A DNA stretch of 64,000 nt, from assembly GCF_034092395.1 (NCBI RefSeq), contig NZ_CP139301.1, forward strand, positions 434,001 through 498,000. The letters run 5' to 3'. The notes below the pieces were generated by a model. That model worked only from the letters and a program-made list of their open reading frames with translations, was not told the DNA's origin and did no database searches. Position numbers and translations under genes: made by a program. This DNA comes from Prochlorococcus sp. MIT 1307 (GTDB lineage Bacteria; Cyanobacteriota; Cyanobacteriia; PCC-6307; Cyanobiaceae). Positions 39,234 through 49,113 of the stretch are shown here, piece after piece; the stretch's first letter is position 1, and every line of letters begins with the position of its first letter.

Positions 39234-40292
39234 ATGAACGACTCCCTGCCCTTATTGCTACGTGCTGCGCGTGGTGAATCAGTGGAGCGACCACCAGTTT
39301 GGATGATGCGTCAAGCTGGCAGATATATGAAGGTCTATAGAGATCTTAGAGATCGCCATCCTGGCTTTAGAGAGCGTTCTGAGAATCCTGACCTCTCCTA
39401 TGAAATCTCTATGCAGCCTTTCAATGCATTTAAACCTGATGGTGTAATACTTTTTTCAGACATTCTCACTCCCCTACCTGGAATGGGAATTAATTTTGAC
39501 ATTGTTGAAAGCAAAGGACCAATAATTCAAAATCCGATCAAAAGTACCCAGCAACTCAAGGAGTTAAGAACCTTGACCCCCCAGGAAAGCATGCCTTTTG
39601 TGGGGGAAGTACTTGGTCGACTAAAAGAAAGTGTTGGAAATCAAGCAGCTGTTCTAGGGTTTGTTGGCGCACCATGGACATTAGCGGCATATGTAGTTGA
39701 GGGAAAAAGCAGCAAGAATTACGCAGTAATAAAAGCCATGGCATTCCAAGAACCAGAGCTTCTTCACCAACTCTTAAATCATTTCGCGGAATCTATTGCC
39801 ATTTATTTGAGGTACCAAATTGATTCAGGGGCGCAAGTTGTTCAAATGTTTGACTCTTGGGCTGGCCAACTAAGTCCAATTGATTACGACACATTTGCTG
39901 CTCCCTATCAGCAAAAGGTAATTGAACTTGTTAAAGAGACTCATCCCAACACACCTATAATTCTTTATATATCTGGCAGTGCTGGAGTATTAGAAAGAAT
40001 GGCAAATACTGGTGTTGACATTATCTCTCTAGACTGGACAGTTGACATGAAAGAAGGATGTGCACGTTTACCACAAAATGTTGGTATTCAAGGAAATGTA
40101 GACCCTGGACTTCTCTTTGGTACTCCAAAAGCAATTCGCGCGCGAATTGTAGATACTGTTATGAAAGCCAAAGGTCGTCGCCACATACTTAATCTTGGAC
40201 ATGGAATCCTTCCTGGGACCCCTGAAGAGAATGCAAAAGTATTCTTTGAAGCAGGCAAAAATGTGAACGAACTAATAAAATCTATATCTTGA
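39234..40292 (+). CDS. hemE: Uroporphyrinogen decarboxylase
   Basis: Removes four acetate carboxyls from uroporphyrinogen III to give coproporphyrinogen III, a shared step to heme and chlorophyll. From ATG 39234 the protein is 352 aa. Signatures are [27 protein letters not shown] (with the catalytic Asp), [30 protein letters not shown] and [15 protein letters not shown]. The frame is open 28 codons further upstream from a GTG but that part has no family resemblance. The stop overlaps the TTG start of the SDR gene. Confidence 0.97.
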   Translation: MNDSLPLLLRAARGESVERPPVWMMRQAGRYMKVYRDLRDRHPGFRERSENPDLSYEISMQPFNAFKPDGVILFSDILTPLPGMGINFDIVESKGPIIQNPIKSTQQLKELRTLTPQESMPFVGEVLGRLKESVGNQAAVLGFVGAPWTLAAYVVEGKSSKNYAVIKAMAFQEPELLHQLLNHFAESIAIYLRYQIDSGAQVVQMFDSWAGQLSPIDYDTFAAPYQQKVIELVKETHPNTPIILYISGSAGVLERMANTGVDIISLDWTVDMKEGCARLPQNVGIQGNVDPGLLFGTPKAIRARIVDTVMKAKGRRHILNLGHGILPGTPEENAKVFFEAGKNVNELIKSIS

Positions 40293-41302
40293 GAAAATCA
40301 AAAATATTAATTACAGGTGCAAGTGGCTGCGTTGGTCAATACACAGCTTCATGGCTGCTGGAAAATTCTGATGCGGATCTACTACTTTGGCTACGAGATC
40401 CTAATAAATTAGGTGCCATTGACCCTAGCAATCCAAGAGTAAAGTTACTTATTGGTGACCTACGTGAATCAAATCTTTTTGCTAAAGAGCTAGCAACAGT
40501 TAATCGAGTAATTCATACAGCAACAGCTTGGGGTGACCCCAAAAGGGCTTATCAAGTAAATATAAAAGCCGTGAAGTCATTAATAAAACTGCTCAATCAA
40601 AATGAGCTCGAACAGTTCATCTATTTTTCCACGGCAAGTATTCTGAACAAAAAACTAAACCCATTACCTGAAGCTTTTTTATATGGGACAGAATACATAC
40701 AAACAAAAGCTAAATGTCTTCAAGAACTTGAGGCTCACCCAATCGCACCAAAAACGATAGCAATATTCCCAACCCTAGTTTTTGGGGGGAAAGTAGATGG
40801 AACTAGTAATTTCCCTTCTAGTTACCTCACAGATGGTCTTACTAAAGCAATTGATTGGTTATGGCTAGCACGCTGGATAAAGGTTTATTCAAGATTTCAC
40901 TTCATTCATGCAGCAGACATAGCATTTGTATGTGGGCATTTATCAACTACACCACATTTACCTAATAGAGAATCAGGGCAAGGGGCTCTCAAACGTTTGG
41001 TTTTAGCACAGCCATATATCACTATTGATCAAGCTATAGATACTTTGGCGAAATGGAGAGGATGGAGAAAGACACCCAAACTTCCTCTATGGGGTTGGTT
41101 AGTAAATATCCTTATCAAAATCCTGCCTATTCAACTTTCAAAATGGGACAGATTCAGCATTAAACAAAGACATTTCAACCACGCGCCAATAACAAACCCA
41201 GAAAATTATGGCGGTGTTAGCCATGCAAAGACATTAGAAGAGGTACTTCTAGATTCCGGGCTATCCAAATCTGATAAGACTAGAAAACGAGCTAAGGTAT
41301 AG
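40289..41302 (+). CDS. NAD-dependent epimerase/dehydratase (extended SDR)
   Basis: Rossmann-fold protein of 337 aa. The nucleotide-binding motif is [16 protein letters not shown] (TGxxGxxG) at residues 8-23, with GDLRES for the adenine pocket and [10 protein letters not shown] tyrosine in the [13 protein letters not shown] segment stands where the YxxxK of SDRs is expected. Substrate unknown; the family includes sugar epimerases and isoprenoid or pigment reductases. The start is TTG at 40289-40291, overlapping the hemE stop by 4 bp, so it is coupled to hemE; a role in tetrapyrrole-related metabolism is only an inference from this. Confidence 0.85.
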   Translation: MRKSKILITGASGCVGQYTASWLLENSDADLLLWLRDPNKLGAIDPSNPRVKLLIGDLRESNLFAKELATVNRVIHTATAWGDPKRAYQVNIKAVKSLIKLLNQNELEQFIYFSTASILNKKLNPLPEAFLYGTEYIQTKAKCLQELEAHPIAPKTIAIFPTLVFGGKVDGTSNFPSSYLTDGLTKAIDWLWLARWIKVYSRFHFIHAADIAFVCGHLSTTPHLPNRESGQGALKRLVLAQPYITIDQAIDTLAKWRGWRKTPKLPLWGWLVNILIKILPIQLSKWDRFSIKQRHFNHAPITNPENYGGVSHAKTLEEVLLDSGLSKSDKTRKRAKV

Positions 41303-41325
41303 TTATTAAATATTTGAAGGGTCCC

Positions 41326-41685
41326 ATGACTGCAATGCTTCGATCAATTACAGCCACTTTCTGCGCATTTTTTCTTGTCCTTGCATTAGGAGTGTCATCA
41401 GCACAAGCAAAGACTGTTGAAGTCAAGCTAGGAACAGATGCTGGAATGCTTGCATTTGAACCAAGCACAGTAAATATCAGTGCAGGTGACACTGTGAAAT
41501 TTGTAAATAATAAACTTGCCCCACATAATGCAGTGTTTGAAGGACATGATGAACTAAGCCACCCAGACCTTGCATTTGCACCTGGCGAATCCTGGGAACA
41601 AACATTTTCTGCCGCCGGCACCTATGACTTTTACTGTGAGCCTCATAGAGGAGCTGGAATGGTAGGAAAAGTTGTTGTTAACTAA
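41326..41685 (+). CDS. petE: Plastocyanin
   Basis: Copper protein that carries electrons from cytochrome b6f to photosystem I in the thylakoid lumen. From ATG 41326 the precursor is 119 aa with a signal peptide ([14 protein letters not shown]) cleaved after residue 28. Copper ligands are visible: His in LAPHNAVF, then Cys, His and Met in [14 protein letters not shown] four codons upstream is possible but less likely. A strong terminator lies 30 bp behind the stop. The product ties this region to photosynthesis; a c-type cytochrome that might replace it is encoded at 50.4 kb. Confidence 0.97.
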   Translation: MTAMLRSITATFCAFFLVLALGVSSAQAKTVEVKLGTDAGMLAFEPSTVNISAGDTVKFVNNKLAPHNAVFEGHDELSHPDLAFAPGESWEQTFSAAGTYDFYCEPHRGAGMVGKVVVN

Positions 41686-41712
41686 AAACAGAAGATAAAA
41701 ATCATCTAGTAT

Positions 41713-41749
41713 AAAAATGGCCAAGAAGCTTAACTTCTTGGCCATTTTT
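41713..41749 (+). terminator. Intrinsic terminator after petE
   Basis: A 16-bp perfect stem (arms 41713-41728 and 41734-41749, core GGCCAAGAAG/CTTCTTGGCC) closes a 5-base loop CTTAA. The right arm ends in TTTTT, and the A-rich left flank makes it potentially bidirectional. It is the strongest hairpin noticed in the window and fits efficient ending of an abundant petE message. Confidence 0.93.
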
Positions 41750-41829
41750 ATTAGATTAAACTACCTTAAATATTTAATTAATTCAACAAGCATTAAAATC
41801 ATTTACAATGATCTTATATAAAAAAAGCA

Positions 41830-42048
41830 ATGAGTAGAGAGGAAGCTAGAAATTTCCTTCATGCTGTTGAGCACAGTCTGTCCTTAAGAAGTAAACTTAA
41901 ACAATGTAAGAAGATAAAAGAAATATTAGAAGTGGCAAGTGATTATGGTTTTTCTATAACAGAAGAAGATCTTATAGAAGATACTCAAGCTCAAGAAATT
42001 ATAAAATGCTTTCAGGACAATAAAATCAATCCAATAAACAAGCTCTAG
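41830..42048 (+). CDS. Nif11-domain small protein
   Basis: A 72-aa protein whose first about 50 residues match the Nif11 pattern: MSREEARNFLHAVEHSL, then a Leu-rich helix and VASDYGFSITEEDLIE. Nif11 domains occur as leader peptides of lanthipeptides (prochlorosins) and other RiPPs, and as stand-alone proteins in picocyanobacteria. Here there is no Gly-Gly cleavage site and only one Cys near the C-terminus (IIKCFQD). No LanM, protease or transporter gene lies nearby, so a RiPP precursor is unlikely. Function unknown. It lies between petE and clpB, after the petE terminator, and must have its own promoter. Confidence 0.78.
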   Translation: MSREEARNFLHAVEHSLSLRSKLKQCKKIKEILEVASDYGFSITEEDLIEDTQAQEIIKCFQDNKINPINKL

Positions 42049-42252
42049 AATTACAAAGCAATTAGTAAATAATAGTAACAAGGAAGAATTAAAACAAAAA
42101 AGAAGTAAAGTACTTCATCATTAACCTTATTAAATATAGATTAATCACGCAATACCTGACTATTTTTCTAGTATTCCGTACTTAATATATCGGTTTTCCT
42201 CCAGATCAAAACAAGTAAATAAATTAAGATATCTCACCAAAGCCTTAGATTA

Positions 42253-44844
42253 ATGCAACCAAAGGCTGGAAATTTCACAGAAAATGGATGGGCTGCAATT
42301 CTTTCAGCACAAAGCCTTGCGTCACAAAAAAAACATCAACAAATTGAGACTGAGCATCTTTTAATTTCTTTAATTGAGCAAGATGGACTAGCTCTAAAAA
42401 TACTTCAAAAATGTGATTGCTCAATTTCTAGCCTAAAGGTTCTATTGGGGGATTTCATAGAAAAACAGCCAAAGCTACATTCAAAGCCAGACTCTATATA
42501 TATTGGGCGGAGCATAGTCCAAATACTCGAAGAGGCAGATATTGAAAAGAAATCATTTGAAGATAGCTTTATATCCGTAGACCATCTTTTACTTGCAATA
42601 AGCAAAGACAGCAGATGTGGCAAAAGATTCTTTGGTCATGAAAAGATAGATACTGACAATATACGTTCGGCTATAATTAATATTAGAGGCAAGAATAAAG
42701 TTACGAATCAAAATCCAGAGTCCACTTTTGATTCCCTAAAAAAATATGGCAGGGACCTAACCTCAGAAGCACGCGAAGGAAAACTCGATCCTGTAATAGG
42801 AAGAGATGATGAAATCAGACGAACGGTTCAAATATTAAGTCGTAGAACAAAAAACAACCCTGTATTAATTGGTGAGCCTGGAGTAGGGAAGACAGCAATA
42901 GTTGAAGGTCTTGCCCAACGAATTGTCAATGGGGACGTCCCAACATCACTTCACGACCGCCAATTAATCACTCTGGACATGGGTGCACTTATCGCAGGTG
43001 CAAAGTTCAGAGGAGAATTCGAAGAAAGGCTAAAGACAGTTCTAAAAGAAGTAACTGATTCTGAAGGTCAAATCGTTCTGTTCATAGACGAAATTCATAC
43101 CGTAGTAGGTGCGGGAGCTACAGGCGGAGCAATGGACGCAAGTAACTTACTTAAGCCTATGCTCGCCAGAGGGGAGTTGCGATGTATTGGGGCTACAACA
43201 CTTAGCGAACATCGACAACACATTGAAAAAGATCCAGCTCTAGAAAGAAGATTTCAACAAGTTCTAGTTAGTCAACCTTCTGTCGAAGACACAATTTCTA
43301 TTCTTCGTGGTCTTAAAGAACGTTATGAAGTCCATCATGGAGTTCGAATATCAGATAATGCCCTTGTAGCAGCTGCAGTCCTTAGTAATAGATATATCAC
43401 AGACAGGTATTTACCAGATAAAGCAATTGACTTAATGGACGAATCAGCTTCTAGGCTGAAAATGGAAATAACATCAAAGCCAGAAGAAATCGATGAAATC
43501 GATAGAAAGATCCTACAACTTCAAATGGAGAAACTTTCACTAAAGCGTGAATCAGATGATGCAAGTAAAGAAAGGCTAAAGAAAATTGAATGTGAGTTAA
43601 CAATTTTAATTGACCAGCAAAACTCACTAAACGGGCAATGGGAAAAAGAAAAAGAGTCAATTAATCGTATCCAAACAATCAAAGAAGAAATAGAAAGGGT
43701 ACAGCTCCAAATAGAACAAGCCAAGAGAAATTACGACCTTAACAAAGCAGCAGAACTTGAGTATGGTGCATTAGCTAATCTACAGATACAGCTTAAAGAG
43801 AAGGGTGTCTTGCAATTAGGTGGTGAAGGTATAGAAAAAAATTGTCTTTTAAGAGAAGAGGTAATGGAAGAAGATATTGCAGAAGTAATTGCAAAGTGGA
43901 CATCAATTCCTATTTCAAAGCTTGTACAATCTGAAAAGGATAAACTTTTAAATTTAGAGGCAAATCTGCACAAAAGAGTTATTGGGCAGAAACATGCTGT
44001 CTCCTCTGTTGCAGATGCAATTCAAAGATCAAGAGCAGGGATGAGTGATCCAGATCGACCAATTGCAAGCTTCATTTTTTTAGGGCCAACAGGTGTAGGT
44101 AAAACCGAACTTTCAAAGGCCTTAGCTACAAATCTTTTTGATTCAGCGAATGCAATTATCAGAATCGATATGTCGGAGTATATGGAGAAGCACTCTATTA
44201 GCAGATTAATTGGGGCGCCTCCAGGTTATGTAGGATACGAGGCTGGCGGTCAACTCACAGAAGCAGTTAGAAGACAACCATACTCAGTATTACTTTTTGA
44301 TGAGATAGAAAAAGCCCACTCAGATGTTATAAATATAATGTTACAAATACTCGACGAAGGTAGAGTTACAGATAGTCAAGGTAGAACTATAAATTTTACC
44401 AATACAATAATAATACTCACAAGCAATATAGGCAGTCAATCTATTATCGAATTATCTGGTGAAAAATCTAATCATGAAAGATTGGAAACTATTATAAGCA
44501 ATTTACTTAAAAAACAATTCAAGCCAGAGTTCATAAATAGGATTGACGAATCAATAATATTTCATAGTTTAGAAAAGGAGCAACTAAAGCAAATAGTAAC
44601 GTTACAAATCAACCGGCTTAAAGAACGACTTGCAACAAAAAAGATCATCTTAGATATTAGTGATTCTGCAACTGAGTCAATAGCCTCCAGTGGCTATGAT
44701 CCTGCTTACGGAGCTAGGCCAATAAAAAGAGCAATTCAACGAGAGCTAGAAACTCCTATAGCAAAAGAAATCCTAAAAGGAGAGTATTCAGCAGGTCAAA
44801 CTATAAAGGTAGAGACAAGATTAGGCAAATTAATATTTAAATAA
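42253..44844 (+). CDS. clpB: ClpB disaggregase (AAA+ chaperone)
   Basis: Hexameric ATP-driven disaggregase working with DnaK on aggregated proteins. The 863-aa protein has an N-domain (residues 1-150), the first AAA+ module with Walker [16 protein letters not shown] and [16 protein letters not shown], a coiled-coil middle domain (about 410-520), and the second AAA+ module with [15 protein letters not shown] and [12 protein letters not shown]. The middle domain separates it from ClpC. The C-terminus lacks the ClpP-binding loop seen in ClpA/ClpX as far as I can judge. Picocyanobacteria often carry two clpB genes; the N-domain here is rather diverged, so this could be the non-heat-shock paralogue. 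Confidence 0.94.
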   Translation: MQPKAGNFTENGWAAILSAQSLASQKKHQQIETEHLLISLIEQDGLALKILQKCDCSISSLKVLLGDFIEKQPKLHSKPDSIYIGRSIVQILEEADIEKKSFEDSFISVDHLLLAISKDSRCGKRFFGHEKIDTDNIRSAIINIRGKNKVTNQNPESTFDSLKKYGRDLTSEAREGKLDPVIGRDDEIRRTVQILSRRTKNNPVLIGEPGVGKTAIVEGLAQRIVNGDVPTSLHDRQLITLDMGALIAGAKFRGEFEERLKTVLKEVTDSEGQIVLFIDEIHTVVGAGATGGAMDASNLLKPMLARGELRCIGATTLSEHRQHIEKDPALERRFQQVLVSQPSVEDTISILRGLKERYEVHHGVRISDNALVAAAVLSNRYITDRYLPDKAIDLMDESASRLKMEITSKPEEIDEIDRKILQLQMEKLSLKRESDDASKERLKKIECELTILIDQQNSLNGQWEKEKESINRIQTIKEEIERVQLQIEQAKRNYDLNKAAELEYGALANLQIQLKEKGVLQLGGEGIEKNCLLREEVMEEDIAEVIAKWTSIPISKLVQSEKDKLLNLEANLHKRVIGQKHAVSSVADAIQRSRAGMSDPDRPIASFIFLGPTGVGKTELSKALATNLFDSANAIIRIDMSEYMEKHSISRLIGAPPGYVGYEAGGQLTEAVRRQPYSVLLFDEIEKAHSDVINIMLQILDEGRVTDSQGRTINFTNTIIILTSNIGSQSIIELSGEKSNHERLETIISNLLKKQFKPEFINRIDESIIFHSLEKEQLKQIVTLQINRLKERLATKKIILDISDSATESIASSGYDPAYGARPIKRAIQRELETPIAKEILKGEYSAGQTIKVETRLGKLIFK

Positions 44845-44851
44845 ATCCAAG

Positions 44852-45484
44852 TCAAACTAAAGAAACAACTGTCCCATAAGTAAATATAATTCCAGCTCCT
44901 GCAATAATTGCAAGGAAAATAGGTTTATATTTGGCCAGCTTTTTAAATAAGATCACTCCACCAATTATTATTATCAGCTGACTTATTAACAGACCAGCCA
45001 AATATGCGGCCATAGGGGTTGGTTCAGCGCCTATGATTGATTGGCCCAAAACATATCCATGAGATGCAATAAAAGGAATCATTACTTCAGGGTTGATTAA
45101 TCCTAATGAAACCAGAACAGAAACCAATAAACTTAATCCCATAAGAACTTCTACTGCAGGAAACACAACGGGGAGAACAAGAGACAATAAAGTTCCGAGG
45201 AAACCACTTAATAAAAGTAGTGGAATCCATTTTTTTATAAATAAGTTTCCGACAAGCCCAATGGAAAACAGAAACAAAAGATGGTCCAACCCTAGAACGG
45301 GGTGAGCCAATCCACTTATTAGGCCCTGAATTGCATTAAAAGCCTCTGGTTCCATTCCCTCTAATGGGTGATGTGCGTAGACCGGAGTAGAAGTTAAAAA
45401 TGCACCAATGGTTCCCACTAATGCCACCAAGGAAAACCTGATGAAGGGGGTTGATGTTTGAGTCACAAACAAAGCTCTTTTCAT
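44852..45484 (-). CDS. HupE/UreJ family membrane protein
   Basis: Putative nickel or cobalt permease of 210 aa. A signal-like first segment ends in TPVYAHHPLEG, followed by the HupE/UreJ hallmark ISGLAHPVLGLDHLLFLFSIGL (H-P-x3-G-x-D-H) at about residues 55-75 and five further hydrophobic segments. Members transport Ni2+ or related ions for hydrogenase and urease, and some cyanobacterial members are linked to cobalt. Neither urease nor hydrogenase genes occur here, and no cobalamin riboswitch was recognised upstream (45485-45632), so the metal is open. It converges on clpB with a 7-bp gap. Confidence 0.87.
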   Translation of the reverse strand: MKRALFVTQTSTPFIRFSLVALVGTIGAFLTSTPVYAHHPLEGMEPEAFNAIQGLISGLAHPVLGLDHLLFLFSIGLVGNLFIKKWIPLLLLSGFLGTLLSLVLPVVFPAVEVLMGLSLLVSVLVSLGLINPEVMIPFIASHGYVLGQSIIGAEPTPMAAYLAGLLISQLIIIIGGVILFKKLAKYKPIFLAIIAGAGIIFTYGTVVSLV

Positions 45485-45632
45485 AAAAATATCCTATTAG
45501 GCCATATACAGGATTGAAATTTTATACTCATGAAATTTCGAAATAAATACACCCTACAAAGAATTGCATGATTGCCGACTTGAAGAAGATATTTTCCTTT
45601 TTGTATCTTCCCCAATTGCTTGTTCAATACTT

Positions 45633-46121
45633 CTAATCTTGAAATGCAGAATCACGCTTATACCAATCAGGTATCAAATCAAAGCATGCTGAGTTGGCAT
45701 CATTTTCACGAGCTTCTGAACGCCAACAACAGGTTCGCCCTTTATCTCTTTCAAGCAAAAACGAGTTAGCCCATTGCCATACGAGTTCTGCGCTAGCTTC
45801 CATACCTACATTGTCCATCACTCTAAGGTCTAGGGCACCTTCGAAGTGAAGTTTTTGCCAATGAGGAAGTAGAGGATCATCGGCATTAATTAAAAAAGTA
45901 TGGTCAAATTGGTATCTAAGCTTGGCTTCTATGGGCTTCAAGCAAGAGAAGTCAACAACAAATCCATATTGATCAAGTTCTTTAGCTGCAAACCAAAAAG
46001 TAAAGCTCCGACTATAGCCATGAACAAACCTACAATGCCCTGGATGCTTCCATTGTCTATGGCAGCATGGATAGCTTTGAAAATGCTTGCTGCAACTAAA
46101 AGCAAAACTTGGGGTAGACAT
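45633..46121 (-). CDS. 6-pyruvoyl-tetrahydropterin synthase / QueD family protein
   Basis: Member of the PTPS/QueD family, which converts dihydroneopterin triphosphate to pterins or to 6-carboxytetrahydropterin in queuosine synthesis. The 162-aa protein has the zinc-site histidines in FSCSKHFQS, CRFVHGYSRSF and FDHTFLIN, and the late Glu region in GMEASAELVWQWA. A double Cys (YPCCHRQ) precedes the second motif. The end, WYKRDSAFQD, looks complete. Divergent from hisIE. Pterin or queuosine branch cannot be settled from sequence alone. Confidence 0.85.
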   Translation of the reverse strand: MSTPSFAFSCSKHFQSYPCCHRQWKHPGHCRFVHGYSRSFTFWFAAKELDQYGFVVDFSCLKPIEAKLRYQFDHTFLINADDPLLPHWQKLHFEGALDLRVMDNVGMEASAELVWQWANSFLLERDKGRTCCWRSEARENDANSACFDLIPDWYKRDSAFQD

Positions 46122-46186
46122 CTAAAACACGTTTAAGGAAACTAGTAGAGAACCACAATCAAATCTTGGTTCTTTTGAGAACAAAC

Positions 46187-46870
46187 ATGCAATCAATCAG
46201 CCCAAACTTCATAGAAAATCTTCATTTCAATGAAAGAGGACTTATTCCTGCTATTGCCCAAGATTGGCTTGACGCAACAGTTCTGATGATGGCTTGGATG
46301 AACCGAGAATCGATCACCAAAACAATTCAAACTGAAGAAGTACATTATTGGAGCCGCTCCAGAAATCAAATCTGGCACAAAGGTGAAACTAGTGGCCATA
46401 CACAAATCCTGAAAGAAATGAGGTACGACTGTGATCAAGATGTAATTCTCTTATCAGTGGACCAAACAGGATCAACTGCGTGTCATACCGGAGCAAGAAG
46501 TTGTTTCTTTGAACAAGCAACTAATCACATGGAAGAAAGCTTCACTCAACAACAACCACCTTCAGATGTTTGCAGTGATCTCTTTAAAGTAATTGAGACA
46601 AGGCGTTCTAGGCCTGAATTAGGTAGTTACACCAACAAACTTCTTGACGGCGGTGACAATCAAATACTTAAAAAAATTGGAGAAGAGACAGCAGAGTTTG
46701 TAATGGCATGCAAAGACGAGGACAAAGATGAAATTGCAAACGAAGCAGCAGACTTAATTTTCCACATACAAGTAGCTCTTGCCAAGCATAGTGTTAGATG
46801 GAGAGATGTGTTAAAAGTCCTCTCAGAAAGGAAAGGAGCGCCAAGAAGAGTGACAAAAAATAATGCCTAA
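46187..46870 (+). CDS. hisI: Bifunctional phosphoribosyl-AMP cyclohydrolase / phosphoribosyl-ATP pyrophosphatase
   Basis: Catalyses steps 2 and 3 of histidine synthesis (HisIE fusion). From ATG 46187 it has 227 aa: HisI domain first (VLMMAWMNRESI, VHYWSRSRNQIWHKGETSGH, DCDQDVILLSVDQTGSTACHTG with metal ligands), then HisE (LDGGDNQILKKIGEETAEFVMACKDED, spread over about 160-190, and NEAADLIFHIQVAL). A TTG start seven codons upstream (46166) is possible. The domain order is that of the usual fused enzyme. Divergent from the QueD-like gene. Confidence 0.96.
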   Translation: MQSISPNFIENLHFNERGLIPAIAQDWLDATVLMMAWMNRESITKTIQTEEVHYWSRSRNQIWHKGETSGHTQILKEMRYDCDQDVILLSVDQTGSTACHTGARSCFFEQATNHMEESFTQQQPPSDVCSDLFKVIETRRSRPELGSYTNKLLDGGDNQILKKIGEETAEFVMACKDEDKDEIANEAADLIFHIQVALAKHSVRWRDVLKVLSERKGAPRRVTKNNA

Positions 46871-46996
46871 TAAGGTTTAATTATCAATACAACATTCTCA
46901 ATGTAAAGAACCTTCCTTTAGAAAATAAGGGTGTTAAAATTGAATAAAAGCGAGATAAAGCAATTTAGAAAGACAGCAAAGAAACTATCAATATGT

Positions 46997-47509
46997 TCAA
47001 GAAAGGCCTATTCCACGAGCCATAAATGTTGCAAGAATTGGTATTAATAAAAAGCCACAAAGTTCAATATTAAGAACTAGTCTCAGGCGTTTTACCAGAT
47101 TCAAGCCTACCTTTGGTAGTTCACCCTTACTTAAAGGTAAGGCCCATAGAATATATGTAATTGTCGGATAAAGAGAAAGAGTTCCAACAAAAATAAAAAC
47201 TCCTACCTTCCACCAAAAGACTGGATTATGAGTATAGAATTCACTTCCTTGGCCAAAATAAAGAACCCTTAAAATGCCACTTATTAAAAGAGCTAAACCT
47301 GCTATTCCATAAAAAACATCAATGATAACCATTGTTATTGCCTCCTGCCGATTGGGATCGGTCTTCAATAAATTCCTTTCCAGCGCTAAAGCTGCGAAGC
47401 AAACCATAAAGCTAGCGTAATGAATGTAAGCGACCCCAGCACTTTTGCTACTCAGTTGATCAAGAATTATTCCCAAAGGCATTGGATCCAAATGCAAAGT
47501 CCATAACAC
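46997..47509 (-). CDS. DUF2214 family membrane protein
   Basis: Four-helix membrane protein of about 170 aa in the DUF2214 family. Typical stretches are AYIHYASFMVCFAALALER, DVFYGIAGLALLISGILRVLYFGQG, YTHNPVFWWKVGVFIF, YPTITYILW and a C-terminal LIPILATFMARGIG. Start is uncertain: GTG 47509 gives 170 aa, while ATG 47482 gives 161 aa and is closer to the family length. Function unknown; the conserved His and the YxHNPxFWxK motif suggest a cofactor or ligand site but none is proven. Confidence 0.85.
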   Translation of the reverse strand: MLWTLHLDPMPLGIILDQLSSKSAGVAYIHYASFMVCFAALALERNLLKTDPNRQEAITMVIIDVFYGIAGLALLISGILRVLYFGQGSEFYTHNPVFWWKVGVFIFVGTLSLYPTITYILWALPLSKGELPKVGLNLVKRLRLVLNIELCGFLLIPILATFMARGIGLS

Positions 47510-47678
47510 TAGCGAAAAAAGGACAAGCTAGTAAAGGAATTTACTTTATTTGCCTGGCATTAGAACGCCCAGACTCTCCCCAGATGAAGAGAACATTCAA
47601 TAAGGGATAAAACATGAATTCCGAACTCTTCATTACACATTAAGAATACAAAAAGTTTAGCCCTAGGTTTAATAAATC

Positions 47679-47688
47679 AAGGAGGTGA
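47679..47688 (+). promoter_or_regulatory. Near-perfect Shine-Dalgarno sequence of the sigma factor gene
   Basis: AAGGAGGTGA lies 3 bases before the ATG at 47692 and is complementary to essentially the whole anti-SD of 16S rRNA. Other genes in this window rarely have more than 4-5 matching bases, so it stands out and fixes the start. Confidence 0.85.
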
Positions 47689-47691
47689 AAA

Positions 47692-48621
47692 ATGGTTAGT
47701 TCTTTAAGTGCCTTTCTTGGAGAGATCGGGCGGCACCAACTTCTTACCCCAGAGCAGGAACTCACTATGGGAAGGAAGGTTCAAGCAATGGTAGCTATAA
47801 CTCAACGCTGTCAACTAGCAGGAGGCAAAGGAGCTGAATGTGAATTCACAGAAAGTGAGCTCAAAACAATAAAGATTGGAGAAAGGGCGAAAAACCAAAT
47901 GATCACAGCAAACCTTAGGCTTGTAGTAAATCTTGCAAAACGTTATCAGGGTAAGGGTTTAGAGCTTCTTGACTTAATTCAAGAAGGAACACTAGGTCTA
48001 ACCAGAGCAGTTGAGAAGTATGACCCAACACGCGGTCATCGATTTTCTACTTATGCCTATTGGTGGATTAGGCAAGGTTTGAATAGAGCCTTATCAACTC
48101 AGAGCAGAACGATTCGAATCCCTGTCAATGTAAATGAAAAGTTAACAAAGTTAAGAGCTGCCAAATCTTATTTGATGCAAGAAAATGGTGCCCCTCCGTC
48201 TTCGGAGCAACTTGCTAAAAAGATGCGAATTAATCTCGAAGAAGTCGAAGAACTCCTTGCCTGTGAGATGAGAAGCATCACAGTAAGTCTTCAAGGAGTA
48301 GTTAAATCTAAATCCGATCCATCAGAATTGGTCGATATCCTCGCAAGTGATCAGGTCCCCCCAATGGAACTGGCAGAATTAGCAGAACGTAGCGCTTCTG
48401 TTTGGACCTTATTAGACAAATCAAATCTCACACCAAAAGAAAGAACAATAATCAGTCTGAGATTTGGACTAGATGGAACAAATGAATGGAGAACACTTGC
48501 AGAGGTTGCCAGGCATATGAACTGCAGTAGAGAGTACTGCCGTCAAGTAGTCCAAAGAGCATTGCGAAAATTACGAAAAACCAGTGTTCAAAGTGGACTT
48601 ATTGAAGCAATATCTGAATAG
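47692..48621 (+). CDS. RNA polymerase sigma factor, sigma-70 family group 2
   Basis: Alternative primary-like sigma factor of 309 aa. Region 1.2 (SLSAFLGEIGRHQLLTPEQE), region 2 (MITANLRLVVNLAKRYQGKG, then DLIQEGTLGLTRAVEKYDPTRGHRFSTYAYWWIRQ), region 3 and region 4 (LTPKERTIISLRFGLDG with the helix-turn-helix MNCSREYCRQVVQRALRKLR) are all present. Region 1.1 is absent, as in group 2 factors, which serve light, stress or diel responses in cyanobacteria. The -10 and -35 recognition residues appear conserved. ATG 47692 is fixed by a very strong ribosome site. Which SigB/SigC-type subgroup it belongs to was not determined. Confidence 0.95.
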   Translation: MVSSLSAFLGEIGRHQLLTPEQELTMGRKVQAMVAITQRCQLAGGKGAECEFTESELKTIKIGERAKNQMITANLRLVVNLAKRYQGKGLELLDLIQEGTLGLTRAVEKYDPTRGHRFSTYAYWWIRQGLNRALSTQSRTIRIPVNVNEKLTKLRAAKSYLMQENGAPPSSEQLAKKMRINLEEVEELLACEMRSITVSLQGVVKSKSDPSELVDILASDQVPPMELAELAERSASVWTLLDKSNLTPKERTIISLRFGLDGTNEWRTLAEVARHMNCSREYCRQVVQRALRKLRKTSVQSGLIEAISE

Positions 48622-48736
48622 TGAATTCAAAAATTTAATAAAGTTAAAGCTATATAAATAGTCTTGTGATTAGGCAGAAAAACGTCTAAACCAAGTAAGA
48701 ATATGAACAAATGGAATAGGGATTTTATTCCAAGCC

Positions 48737-49105
48737 ATGGCAGAGAAAAACAGATCAGCAAACGAATTTACCTACGAAGCAGAGGTTATTGATAGCTCTG
48801 TGATTGATGAGGGATTATTGCGAAAAGTTGTTGTGCGAGCTGGTCGCACAATCGCGCAACCAGCATTGGAAGCTTTTGAGATGGTAATTGATGCATCAAC
48901 CCCCGCCCAAATAAGGCTAACCATGCTGGGGGCACTTACCTACTTAATCATGCCTATGGATTTAGTTCCTGATCTAATTCCTGTGGCAGGGTTTAGCGAC
49001 GATCTTGTTGCTTTAACTGCAGTAATAAGTATATGGAGCAGCTACATCACTCCTCAGATCCGCAATAGAGCTCGCCAAAAGCTAGATAGATGGTTCCCTC
49101 TCTGA
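48737..49105 (+). CDS. YkvA family protein (DUF1232)
   Basis: Small protein of 122 aa with the DUF1232/YkvA signature: a hydrophobic helix TMLGALTYLIMPMDLVPDLIP followed by VAGFSDDLVALTAVI, where the PxDxxPD...GxxDD pattern is the family hallmark. The N-terminal 50 residues are polar and the C-terminus is basic (RNRARQKLDRWF). Possibly a membrane-associated helper; function unknown. ATG 48737 follows the sigma factor gene by 115 bp. The 3' end nearly abuts the next gene. Confidence 0.87.
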   Translation: MAEKNRSANEFTYEAEVIDSSVIDEGLLRKVVVRAGRTIAQPALEAFEMVIDASTPAQIRLTMLGALTYLIMPMDLVPDLIPVAGFSDDLVALTAVISIWSSYITPQIRNRARQKLDRWFPL

Positions 49106-49113
49106 CTACTCCA

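Noticed and set aside
41830-42048. Prochlorosin (lanthipeptide) precursor
   Set aside because: The Nif11-like leader is present, but there is no Gly-Gly site, no Cys/Ser/Thr-rich core and no LanM nearby.
45485-45632. Cobalamin or nickel riboswitch upstream of the HupE/UreJ gene
   Set aside because: No recognisable B12 box or conserved paired elements were found in the 148 bp.
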